From Rhodospirillaceae bacterium (GTDB lineage Bacteria > Pseudomonadota > Alphaproteobacteria > DSM-16000 > Inquilinaceae), in assembly GCA_020425485.1 (NCBI GenBank), contig JAGQRL010000198.1, positions 1 to 5,070 on the forward strand: 5,070 nt of DNA. The letters run 5' to 3'. The notes beneath the pieces were generated by a model. It was not told where the DNA came from, did no database searches, and was given only the letters and a program-made list of their open reading frames with translations. Below, piece after piece: positions 1 through 5,070 of this stretch. A program made the translations under genes and the position numbers. Numbering within the stretch: the stretch's first letter is position 1; the number at the start of each line of letters is the position of its first letter.

Positions 1-1609
1 TCAGCAGCGGCGCCGTCTCACCCAGTGCCTGGGCCATGCCGATGATGGTTCCGGTGAGGATGCCCGGCATGGCAAGGGGCAGCACGTGGTGGAAGATCGA
101 CTGGGTCTTCGAAGCCCCGACTCCCAGAGCCGCCTCGCGGATCGAGGGCGGCACCGCCTTCAAAGCGGCGCGGGCGGCGATGATGATGGTCGGCAGGGTC
201 ATCAGGGTCAACACCAGCCCGCCCACGAGCGGCGCCGATCGTCCCAGATTGGCGAAGTTAACGAAGACCGCCAGGCCGAGGAGACCGAACACGATGGACG
301 GCACCGCCGCCAGGTTGTTGATGTTCACCTCGATCACGTCGGTCGCGCGGTTCTTCGGCGCGAATTCTTCCAGATAGATCGCCGTGGCGACGCCCAGCGG
401 CAGGGCCAGCGCCAGCACGATCAGCATCATGTAGAAGGAGCCGACCACGGCGACGCCGATGCCGGACTGTTCGGGCTGGGTCGACGCGCCGTTGGTGAAC
501 AGGCTCCAGGCGAAGCGGGTGCCGAGATAGCCCTCCTCCTGCAGCCGGTCCATCCACTGGAGCTGCAGGTCGTTCACCTGGCGGCGGCTTTCCGGCAGAT
601 CGCGGCTGATCTGCCCCTTCATCATCACGTCGACATCGCTGGAGGCCAGGAAGTCGAGCGATATGGTCTGGCCGATCAGCTCGGGGTCGGCCAGCACCAT
701 GGCGCGGAGCTGGTTGCCGGCACCGCGGCTGATCATCTCATCGACGTATTCCGACAAGGTGCTGCGCAGTCGATCCGCCAGATCGGCGTTTTCCAGGTCG
801 CCGAGAGACAGCGACTGCTCGGCGAACCGCAGGCGCACCGATTCCGCCACGGAGTCGTTCACCGCACGGGCGACGCCGCGCAGGAGGCCGGTGCGTTCGC
901 GCGGATCGGTCACGCTTTCCGGGATCACCCGGTCGGCGAAGGGCTCCAGCAGGTCGGCATCGACGAAGCGGCCGCGCTGCAGGTTGGCGAACTCGATGGG
1001 CACGTCGGCCAGGGCGCCGCGCAACTCGCCGGCCAGGCCGATCACCGCGGCCAGGTCGACGCGGCCGCGCAGGTCGTCGCTGAGGAAGTCCTCCACCGGC
1101 GGCATGGTGTTGAGGTTGGCCAGCAGGCCCAGCGCCACGGGCTGGCCGAAATCGGTGATGCCGGCAAAGGTGATGCGGCCCGACGCGATCTGGGCGTCGA
1201 GTTCCTCGATCAGGTTCTCCGCCCGGGCCCGCGGCAGCGCCAGCAGCGTGTTCAGCGGCACCTGCTGATCTTCCAGATCGAGCAGCTGCACCAGCGCGCT
1301 CTCCACGATCTGGGCATAGTTCACCATGGCCAGATCGTCGGGATCGCGGGCGCCGTCGGGATCCACCGCCTGCTCGTCGATCGTCACGTCGATCTCGAAG
1401 TAGGCTTGGATGAAGGCCGTGTAGCCCGCCTGGATGATGGTCACCAGCAGGATGGCCAGCATCGTCACCGACAAGACGATGGCCGCAATGCCGTAGACCT
1501 GGAACCGGACCTCCGCACGGCGGCGGCCACGCATCCGCTTGGCGAGGGCGGCAGCAATCCGGCTGCGGCCGTCGATGCCGGCGGTATCGGCTGTCGTGAC
1601 GCTACTCAT
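1..1609 (-). CDS. pstA: Phosphate ABC transporter permease PstA, with enlarged periplasmic domain; C-terminus cut by window edge
   Basis: PstA is one of the two inner-membrane permease subunits of the high-affinity phosphate importer PstSCAB. The frame is open for 536 codons from the ATG at 1609 to the window edge, so the stop lies outside. Visible layout: basic cytoplasmic N-terminus (residues 1-36), first membrane helix (about 38-60), a long soluble periplasmic stretch (about 61-383), then the permease core with helices near 384-412, 433-455 and 461-480. The ABC-permease EAA loop is at about 491-511 (EAALGVGAS, 492-500), and the fragment ends in the PstA hallmark GETAPLL. The block around LADPELIGQ and the segment ending FTNGAS resemble the DUF3333 domain of alphaproteobacterial PstA. 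From E. coli PstA I expect about 70 more residues, giving roughly 600 in total, well above the 430-450 I recall for relatives. The start overlaps the pstC stop by 8 bp (ATGAGTAG), which suggests translational coupling; only a weak GAGAG lies upstream. Identity is secure; the oversize domain is the odd point. Confidence 0.96.
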   Translation of the reverse strand, partial: MSSVTTADTAGIDGRSRIAAALAKRMRGRRRAEVRFQVYGIAAIVLSVTMLAILLVTIIQAGYTAFIQAYFEIDVTIDEQAVDPDGARDPDDLAMVNYAQIVESALVQLLDLEDQQVPLNTLLALPRARAENLIEELDAQIASGRITFAGITDFGQPVALGLLANLNTMPPVEDFLSDDLRGRVDLAAVIGLAGELRGALADVPIEFANLQRGRFVDADLLEPFADRVIPESVTDPRERTGLLRGVARAVNDSVAESVRLRFAEQSLSLGDLENADLADRLRSTLSEYVDEMISRGAGNQLRAMVLADPELIGQTISLDFLASSDVDVMMKGQISRDLPESRRQVNDLQLQWMDRLQEEGYLGTRFAWSLFTNGASTQPEQSGIGVAVVGSFYMMLIVLALALPLGVATAIYLEEFAPKNRATDVIEVNINNLAAVPSIVFGLLGLAVFVNFANLGRSAPLVGGLVLTLMTLPTIIIAARAALKAVPPSIREAALGVGASKTQSIFHHVLPLAMPGILTGTIIGMAQALGETAPLL

Positions 1610-2984
1610 ACTGCTCTCGATACTTGCGGACCACGTAGAGGGCGATGATGTTCAGGCACAAGGTGATCACGAACAGCGTCAGCCCCAGCGCGAAGGCCAC
1701 CAGGGTCTGCGGGCTGCCGAACTCGGTGTCGCCGGTGAGCTGCTTGACGATCATCACCGTGACGGTGGTGACGCTTTCAAACGGGTTGGCGGTGAGGTTG
1801 GCGGCAGCGCCGACGGCCATCACCACGATCATGGTTTCGCCGAAGGCGCGGCTGACCGCCAGGAGCAGGCCGCCGACGATGCCCGGCAGGGCGGCCGGGA
1901 ACACCACCTTCTTGATGGTTTCCGACCGCGTGGCGCCAAGCCCGTAGGACCCGTCGCGCAGGCTGCGCGGCACCTGGGAGATGATGTCGTCCGACAGCGA
2001 GGAGACGAACGGGATGATCATGATGCCCATGACCAGACCGGCGGTGAGCGCGCTGGATGCCTGGATGTCGAGCCCCACCATGAGGCCGAAGTCGCGCAGC
2101 GCCGGCCCCACGGTGACGAGCGCGAAGAAGCCGTAGACCACCGTCGGGATGCCGGCGAGGATTTCCAGCAGCGGCTTGGCGATCGCCCGTGTCCGCCCGT
2201 GGGCGTATTCCGACAGGTAGACGGCGGCGAGCAGGCCGATCGGCCCGGCCACCAGCATGGCGATCAGCGAGATGAAGATGGTGCCCCACAGGAGCGGCAC
2301 CAGGCCGAAATCGTTCAGCGCGTTGTCCGCATCCTCACGCGGGAACCCGGGGTCCCACACCGTGTGGAAGAAGAAGTCCTGCGGCGACACCATGCTGAAG
2401 AAGTGCAGGGATTCGAACAGCACCGACAGGACGATGCCGATGGTGGTGAAGATGGCCACGCACGAGCAAAGGATCAGCAGATACTTGATCACCTGCTCCA
2501 CCCGGTTGCGCGCGCGCAGGCTGGGCGCGATCAGGCGCTGGGCGTAGACGAAGCCGACCATGGTCACCGACAGCATGACGACGAACATGGCCCACCGGCC
2601 GATCGCCGCGAGATCGTTGATGCGCGCTGCCGCCTCCACCATGTAGGGCTGGACGTTGGACGGCTCCGGGCCGCCGCGCGCGAGGATCTGGATGGTCGTC
2701 AAGATCAGGTTGAAGTCGTCGCCGCCGAGCGAGCGGATGTCGTCGGGCAGGCTGCTGATCACCACCTGCTGCACGATCAGCGGCTCCAGGATCATCCACA
2801 ATCCCAGAACCAGGACCGCCGGCAGGCCGCACCACAGGGCGAGGTAGGTGCCGTAATAGCCGGGGCGCGAATGCAGCACGTTGGCACCGCCGGGTCCGGC
2901 CGTCGCCAGCGCCTTCTGCGTGCCCTTGCGATACGCGAACGCGGAGAGCACCAGGAAGATCGCAATGATCAGGAAGACGTTCAT
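1602..2984 (-). CDS. pstC: Phosphate ABC transporter permease PstC
   Basis: PstC is the second inner-membrane permease subunit of PstSCAB and forms the phosphate channel with PstA. The protein is 460 residues. An N-terminal extension holds membrane helices at about 1-18, 45-66 and 129-148, with a short periplasmic stretch between the last two; this matches the PstC_N region of alphaproteobacterial PstC and is absent from the 319-residue E. coli protein. The transporter core follows from about 167, with helices near 167-189, 229-256, 275-292, 311-327 and 426-452. The EAA-type loop is DGSYGLGATRSETIKK (344-359), followed by FGETMIVVMA (381-390), the PstC counterpart of PstA's GETAPLL. I chose the ATG at 2984 because the protein then opens directly with a membrane helix, as in relatives. 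It has no Shine-Dalgarno; the bases just before it are CCTCCTCC. An in-frame GTG at 3038 would add 18 mostly Pro/Arg residues with only AAGG upstream, and is less likely. The gene ends inside the pstA start. Confidence 0.96.
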   Translation of the reverse strand: MNVFLIIAIFLVLSAFAYRKGTQKALATAGPGGANVLHSRPGYYGTYLALWCGLPAVLVLGLWMILEPLIVQQVVISSLPDDIRSLGGDDFNLILTTIQILARGGPEPSNVQPYMVEAAARINDLAAIGRWAMFVVMLSVTMVGFVYAQRLIAPSLRARNRVEQVIKYLLILCSCVAIFTTIGIVLSVLFESLHFFSMVSPQDFFFHTVWDPGFPREDADNALNDFGLVPLLWGTIFISLIAMLVAGPIGLLAAVYLSEYAHGRTRAIAKPLLEILAGIPTVVYGFFALVTVGPALRDFGLMVGLDIQASSALTAGLVMGIMIIPFVSSLSDDIISQVPRSLRDGSYGLGATRSETIKKVVFPAALPGIVGGLLLAVSRAFGETMIVVMAVGAAANLTANPFESVTTVTVMIVKQLTGDTEFGSPQTLVAFALGLTLFVITLCLNIIALYVVRKYREQYE

Positions 2985-3083
2985 CGGAGGAGGCCTTGAC
3001 GGTGGGCGCGGCCGGCACGCCGGAGGACCCGGCGGCACTGCGGCCTTTGGCTAAGGACGATCATCCTGGGTGGTCCGGTTGCC

Positions 3084-3102
3084 GCACCGGCGGACCCGGT
3101 GC
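3084..3102 (-). repeat. Small perfect inverted repeat in the pstC leader
   Basis: GCACCGG and CCGGTGC (7 bp) flank a 5-nt loop. Part of the right arm could pair alternatively: GGTCCG at 3072-3077 is complementary to CGGACC at 3091-3096, which would exclude the first hairpin. In DNA this GC-rich such pairings arise often by chance, so no function is claimed. It lies about 100 nt upstream of the pstC start. Confidence 0.4.
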
Positions 3103-3162
3103 CCGGCGCCCTTGAGGGGGTGATCCCCGCAGCCGCGCCGACCCGCCTTCAGCGGAAGCAAC

Positions 3163-3197
3163 GGCGCCGACCCTCCCGGATGGGGGGGGCCGGCGCC
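3163..3197 (-). promoter_or_regulatory. Strong stem-loop just after pstS (attenuator or mRNA-stabilising hairpin)
   Basis: In the minus-strand RNA, GGCGCCG (3197-3191) pairs perfectly with CGGCGCC (3169-3163). The stem continues inward through a G-U pair and a C-rich strand facing GGGAGGG, with one C-A mismatch and a 5-nt loop. That makes about 14 pairs, nearly all G-C, starting 18 nt after the pstS stop. No U-tract follows, so it is not a standard intrinsic terminator. In binding-protein transporter operons such a hairpin commonly protects the upstream mRNA from 3' exonucleases or lets only part of transcription through, giving much more binding protein than permease. The structure is seen; the function is inferred. 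Confidence 0.65.
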
Positions 3198-3215
3198 GCC
3201 GAACCGGTTGCCCGG

Positions 3216-4217
3216 TCAGAGGGTCTCGCGAGCCTCGAAGCTGGCGCGCTGCTCTTCCTGCTCCTCGACCGACAGCGGGATCAGGCCCTGATCGACCAGG
3301 ATGCCGTTGGGGCCGGTGATGCCGTCAGACAGGAAGAATTCGACGTACTGGGCGAGGCCCGGGATCACGTCCAGGTGCTGCAGCTTCACGTAGAAGAACA
3401 GCGGACGGCTGACCGGGTATTCGCCGGACGCGATGGTGTCCAGGTTCGGCTCGACGTCGTTGACCGTGGCCACCTGCAGGCGGTCGCGGTTTTCTTCGTA
3501 GAACGACAGGCCGAACACGCCGATGGCCTGCGGGTTGGTTTCGACGCGGGCCACCGTCTCGGTGTAGTCGCCGGCGATGTCGACCGCCACACCGTCGGAG
3601 CGCACATCGGTGGCGCACTCGATTTCCAGGCCCATCTCTTCGGCGACCATCTCGCAGCCGGCTTCGATGACGTTGTCTTCGAAGACTTCGCGGGTGCCGT
3701 GGTTCTCACCAGGGATGAAGGCCAGGATTTCCTGATCCGGCAGGGCCGGGTTCACTTCCGACCAGTTGGTGTAGGGGTTGGCGACCAGTTCGCCATCCAC
3801 CGGCACCATGGCGCCCAGACCCAGGTACAGGTCGCCGGTGGTGAATTCGAAGGTGGCGCCGTCGATCACCGAAGCGAAGACGATGCCGTCGTAGCCGATG
3901 CGGACTTCATGGATGTCGGTCACGCCCGCCGCAGCACAGGCTTCGATCTCGCTGGAGCGGATCGGGCGCGAGGCATCGGCGATGTCGATGGTGTTGTTGC
4001 CCACACCCTCGCAGAACTGGCGCAGGCCGCCGGAGGACCCGCCGGACTCGACGATCGGGGTCGGGTAGGCGGCGAAGGTGTTGCCGAACTCTTCGGCGAC
4101 CGTGCTGGCAAACGGCAGAACGGTGGACGAGCCGGCGATCTGAATCTGTTCTTGCGCCTGAGCCGCGCCGATCATCGCCACGGTCGAAACGGCGGCGAGT
4201 GCGAGAAGCTTTGTCAT
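3216..4217 (-). CDS. pstS: Periplasmic phosphate-binding protein PstS
   Basis: PstS binds inorganic phosphate in the periplasm and delivers it to the PstC-PstA channel. The protein is 333 residues. Residues 1-21 form a signal peptide: a Lys at position 3, a hydrophobic core, and an AQA site with predicted cleavage before Gln22. There is no lipobox, so the mature protein should be soluble. Phosphate-site motifs are in family order: GSSTVLPF (29-36), ESGGSSGG (57-64), DIADASRPI (78-86) and GENHGTREVF (170-179), equivalent to the Thr/Ser, Ser, Asp and Arg-Ser-Gly-Thr ligands of E. coli PstS. Four cysteines (69, 94, 188, 201) could form disulfides; Cys188 and Cys201 are close. The ATG at 4217 is chosen because it opens the signal peptide and has AGGGG nine bases upstream; an in-frame ATG at 4331 would bury the signal peptide behind 38 residues. 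A PhoB-type promoter lies upstream and a strong stem-loop follows the stop. Confidence 0.97.
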   Translation of the reverse strand: MTKLLALAAVSTVAMIGAAQAQEQIQIAGSSTVLPFASTVAEEFGNTFAAYPTPIVESGGSSGGLRQFCEGVGNNTIDIADASRPIRSSEIEACAAAGVTDIHEVRIGYDGIVFASVIDGATFEFTTGDLYLGLGAMVPVDGELVANPYTNWSEVNPALPDQEILAFIPGENHGTREVFEDNVIEAGCEMVAEEMGLEIECATDVRSDGVAVDIAGDYTETVARVETNPQAIGVFGLSFYEENRDRLQVATVNDVEPNLDTIASGEYPVSRPLFFYVKLQHLDVIPGLAQYVEFFLSDGITGPNGILVDQGLIPLSVEEQEEQRASFEARETL

Positions 4218-4226
4218 GACCTGATG

Positions 4227-4231
4227 CCCCT
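4227..4231 (-). promoter_or_regulatory. Ribosome binding site of pstS
   Basis: AGGGG on the minus strand, with nine bases between it and the ATG at 4217. It decides the start in favour of the signal-peptide ATG over the upstream in-frame ATG at 4331. Confidence 0.7.
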
Positions 4232-4290
4232 GAACTGATTTTGGCGGTTGTTCCCGACCGCGGCGCGACCGGGCCAGCGGGTCCGGCCGA

Positions 4291-4318
4291 CCGCTCCGAG
4301 GAAGGAGGTCGGAGGCGG
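4291..4318 (-). repeat. Hairpin in the pstS 5' leader
   Basis: CTCCGA and TCGGAG pair around a 9-nt loop, and the stem extends three pairs (CCG with CGG) past a one-base bulge. It sits in the roughly 140-nt leader between the PhoB-type promoter and the pstS start, about 75 nt before the ATG. The loop is pyrimidine-rich (CCTCCTTCC) and partly complementary to Shine-Dalgarno sequences. It may affect leader stability or translation, but no known riboswitch class is recognised. Confidence 0.4.
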
Positions 4319-4356
4319 CTGAACACCGCATCGCGCTGGGACACTAGCTCCTCTCC

Positions 4357-4396
4357 GCGATCTATTTTTTTCAGTTACATTACATTTCCGTGACAG
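4357..4396 (-). promoter_or_regulatory. PhoB-dependent promoter of pstS (Pho box A)
   Basis: On the minus strand, from 4396: CTGTCAC, a GGAA spacer, ATGTAAT, a GTAA spacer, then a weak third half-site CTGAAAA. The first two match the E. coli Pho-box layout of 7-bp half-sites spaced 11 bp apart. The block AGATCGC at 4363-4357, preceded by T, may belong to the -10 region (TAGATC); this is tentative because it lies about 4 bp further out than in E. coli phoA. Transcription would start about 130-140 nt upstream of the pstS ATG. PhoB phosphorylated by PhoR under phosphate limitation is the expected activator. Confidence 0.85.
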
Positions 4397-4834
4397 CCGC
4401 AGCCGCCAATACTTGGCCATTTGCCGGCCATTTTTCAGTGAATCGGCAATTCCTCTGCTCGATATTTGGTTAATCTGACGTAGGCTGAACTTGCCGCCGG
4501 AGTATCTCTCAAGGCCGGCCACCGCCCTCACCATCGGGCGTGATCGAGAATTAAATTGAGAGTGCCAACTACAAGCATGGCGATACTGATCAGGGTATCC
4601 GCGCGCAGCGGCCACCACGGCCTGCGACTTCTCTTGCCGCCGGACTCGCGATCCGCAGGCGGAACACCGTTCCCGCCCTCTTGGGCAGCCGGTGACACAC
4701 GGTGCGCCCCTGGACCGGCCGCCCCACCCCGATCGAAAGGGGGCATCGGGTCCGCCGTCGCGGCCCCTGTTCTGCCGGGTACAGGCTGCCGGTGAGACCG
4801 ATGCGGGGACCGCCGATCGGCCCCAGGCTGAACG
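4397..4834 (-). other. Region between the two Pho boxes (438 bp), no recognised gene
   Basis: This region separates the phoR-end promoter from the pstS promoter. I recognise no known RNA gene or protein family. It contains the candidate small ORF listed separately and several weak inverted repeats: TGGCC/GGCCA at 4414-4430, and GATCGCCG with CGGCGGTC, which begins just outside and spans 4808-4840 with one wobble pair and a 17-nt loop. The part between about 4430 and 4560 is clearly more AT-rich than the genes, as expected for regulatory DNA. A transcript from the upstream Pho box would cross all of it. Confidence 0.55.
4528..4698 (-). CDS. Candidate small single-pass membrane protein (56 aa), unrecognised
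   Basis: I do not recognise this protein. From the GTG at 4698 it encodes 56 residues: a polar Gly/Pro-rich start, a basic stretch KRSRRPWWPLR (22-32), one hydrophobic helix TLISIAMLVVGTLNLIL (35-51) and a short tail DHARW. The basic stretch before the helix predicts an N-in single-pass membrane protein. The GTG is preceded by AGGGG with eight bases between, nearly the same arrangement as at pstS; an in-frame ATG at 4746 would add 16 residues but has a poor ribosome site. It lies downstream of the Pho box at the phoR end, so could be induced by phosphate starvation. Against it: G/C at the third codon position is only about 60-65%, far below its neighbours, and rare codons such as AGA, AGG, TTA and GTA occur. 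It may be a chance ORF. Confidence 0.3.
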   Translation of the reverse strand: MSPAAQEGGNGVPPADRESGGKRSRRPWWPLRADTLISIAMLVVGTLNLILDHARW

Positions 4835-4874
4835 GCGATCTTTTGATTACGTTTACATTACGAGTTTGTGACAG
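4835..4874 (-). promoter_or_regulatory. Second PhoB-type promoter, overlapping the phoR stop codon (Pho box B)
   Basis: On the minus strand, from 4874: CTGTCAC, an AAAC spacer, TCGTAAT, a GTAA spacer, ACGTAAT, giving three half-sites at exact 11-bp spacing. AGATCGC follows at 4841-4835. The arrangement matches the pstS promoter: CTGTCAC, GTAATGTAA and AGATCGC are identical and at the same offsets. The first two half-sites lie over the last phoR codons and the TAA stop. It reads toward pstS, so it could drive the intervening region or act as a distal second pstS promoter. Confidence 0.7.
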
Positions 4875-5070
4875 CCCCGGCCGGCGCTGCCGGTGCCGGT
4901 GCCGGTGCCACAGGTGCGGCCTGGGCCGACGGGGCCGTTCCGGCGATCCGCAGGCCCGGAACCACCGGCCGCTGGGCCGGCAGGGCCACGGCAAAGGTGC
5001 TGCCCGCCCCGATCTCGCTCTCGATGGTCAGGCGGCCGCGGTGGCGGCTGACGATGTGCTTGACGATGGC
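4858..5070 (-). CDS. phoR: Phosphate-regulon sensor kinase PhoR, C-terminal end only
   Basis: The last 70 residues of a sensor histidine kinase; the rest lies beyond the right edge. The fragment opens with AIVKHIVSRHRG, the usual continuation of the GLGLAIVKH box of the HATPase_c domain, then LTIESEIGAGSTF and VALP, the final G-rich motif and last strand of that domain. The wording and the position directly upstream of pstS identify it as PhoR, which autophosphorylates and activates PhoB when the Pst transporter signals low phosphate. After the kinase fold (about residue 31) comes a 39-residue tail, rich in Ala and Pro near its end (APVAPAPAPAAPAG), longer than the short tail common in PhoR. 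The final codons and TAA overlap a PhoB-type site. Being a histidine kinase is certain; PhoR rests on sequence plus context. Confidence 0.9.
   Translation of the reverse strand, partial: AIVKHIVSRHRGRLTIESEIGAGSTFAVALPAQRPVVPGLRIAGTAPSAQAAPVAPAPAPAAPAGAVTNS

Larger units (their letters stand above)
2985..3215 (-). other. pstS-pstC intergenic region (231 bp)
   Basis: This GC-rich spacer holds no credible gene and no recognisable PhoB box. It contains a strong stem-loop next to pstS and a smaller one nearer pstC, listed separately. A 10-bp direct repeat GCGCCGACCC (plus-strand reading) occurs at 3135-3144 and 3164-3173; the second copy overlaps one arm of the larger stem-loop. The pstC-proximal end reads CCTCCTCC on the transcribed strand where a Shine-Dalgarno would be expected. 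The spacing and structure suggest post-transcriptional separation of pstS from pstCA expression rather than a new promoter. Confidence 0.7.

Noticed and set aside
86..1648. 520-codon open frame on the plus strand
   Set aside because: It is antisense to pstA. The product is His, Gln, Arg and Asp rich with no recognisable domain, the usual shadow of a high-GC gene.
1539..2999. 486-codon open frame on the plus strand
   Set aside because: It is antisense to pstC, with a low-complexity His/Asp/Arg/Gln composition; the opposite strand is an unmistakable membrane protein.
2986..3115. GGAGGAGG on the plus strand followed by a 37-codon GTG-started ORF (3002-3115)
   Set aside because: The ribosome-site match is striking and well spaced, but the peptide is Gly/Pro/Arg-rich with no feature, is antisense to the pstC leader, and no plus-strand promoter is visible.
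3099..4238. 379-codon open frame on the plus strand
   Set aside because: It mirrors pstS almost exactly and has no domain or ribosome site of its own.
4215..4331. Upstream in-frame ATG for pstS at 4331
   Set aside because: It would put 38 residues ahead of a clear signal peptide and lacks a well-placed ribosome site; the ATG at 4217 has both.
4413..4435. Inverted repeat followed by TTTTT on the plus strand, resembling a terminator
   Set aside because: The stem is only 5 bp and there is no plus-strand gene to terminate; more likely chance in an AT-richer promoter region.
4214..4618. 134-codon minus-strand open frame across the pstS promoter
   Set aside because: It runs through the Pho box and leader, ends just past the pstS start, and has no ribosome site or recognisable domain.
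4590..4994. 134-codon minus-strand open frame overlapping the phoR end
   Set aside because: It is in a different frame from phoR, Arg/Pro-rich, and crosses the Pho box; phoR is clearly the real frame there.

Overview
The window holds the phosphate-starvation (Pho) transport locus of a high-GC bacterium, almost certainly an alphaproteobacterium. All recognised genes lie on the minus strand. In transcription order (right to left) they are the 3' end of phoR, a 640-bp intergenic region, pstS, pstC and pstA, with pstA running off the left edge. The gene order, the long PstC with an N-terminal extension, and the PstA with a large periplasmic domain after its first membrane helix are typical of Alphaproteobacteria. 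A Rhodospirillales-like organism is my guess from GC content and protein wording, not something the sequence proves.

Right edge to pstS: phoR contributes only the end of its kinase ATPase domain and an Ala/Pro-rich tail. Two PhoB-type promoter cassettes follow, both reading toward pstS. One (4835-4874) lies across the phoR stop codon. The other (4357-4396) lies about 140 bp upstream of the pstS start. They are aligned copies: the 11-bp half-site periodicity is the same, and the same AGATCGC block sits at the same distance from the first half-site. Between them is a region with no recognisable gene. It does hold a candidate 56-residue protein (4528-4698) with a Shine-Dalgarno sequence, a basic stretch and one hydrophobic helix; its codon use is unlike the neighbours, so it remains tentative.

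pstS to the left edge: pstS encodes the periplasmic phosphate-binding protein. A very stable RNA stem-loop without a U-tract follows it, at the right end of the 231-bp gap before pstC; this probably sets the ratio of abundant PstS to the membrane components. pstC and pstA overlap by 8 bp and are probably translationally coupled. PstA looks unusually large: its periplasmic domain is about 300 residues and appears to carry an extra block of roughly 150 residues.

Together PstS captures phosphate and hands it to the PstC-PstA channel, which PstB (expected beyond the left edge) would energise; PhoR senses Pst activity and phosphorylates PhoB, which activates these promoters. I found no mobile element, CRISPR array, tRNA or rRNA. 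The core system is well known. The less ordinary parts are the duplicated PhoB promoter, the region between the copies, and the expanded PstA domain.
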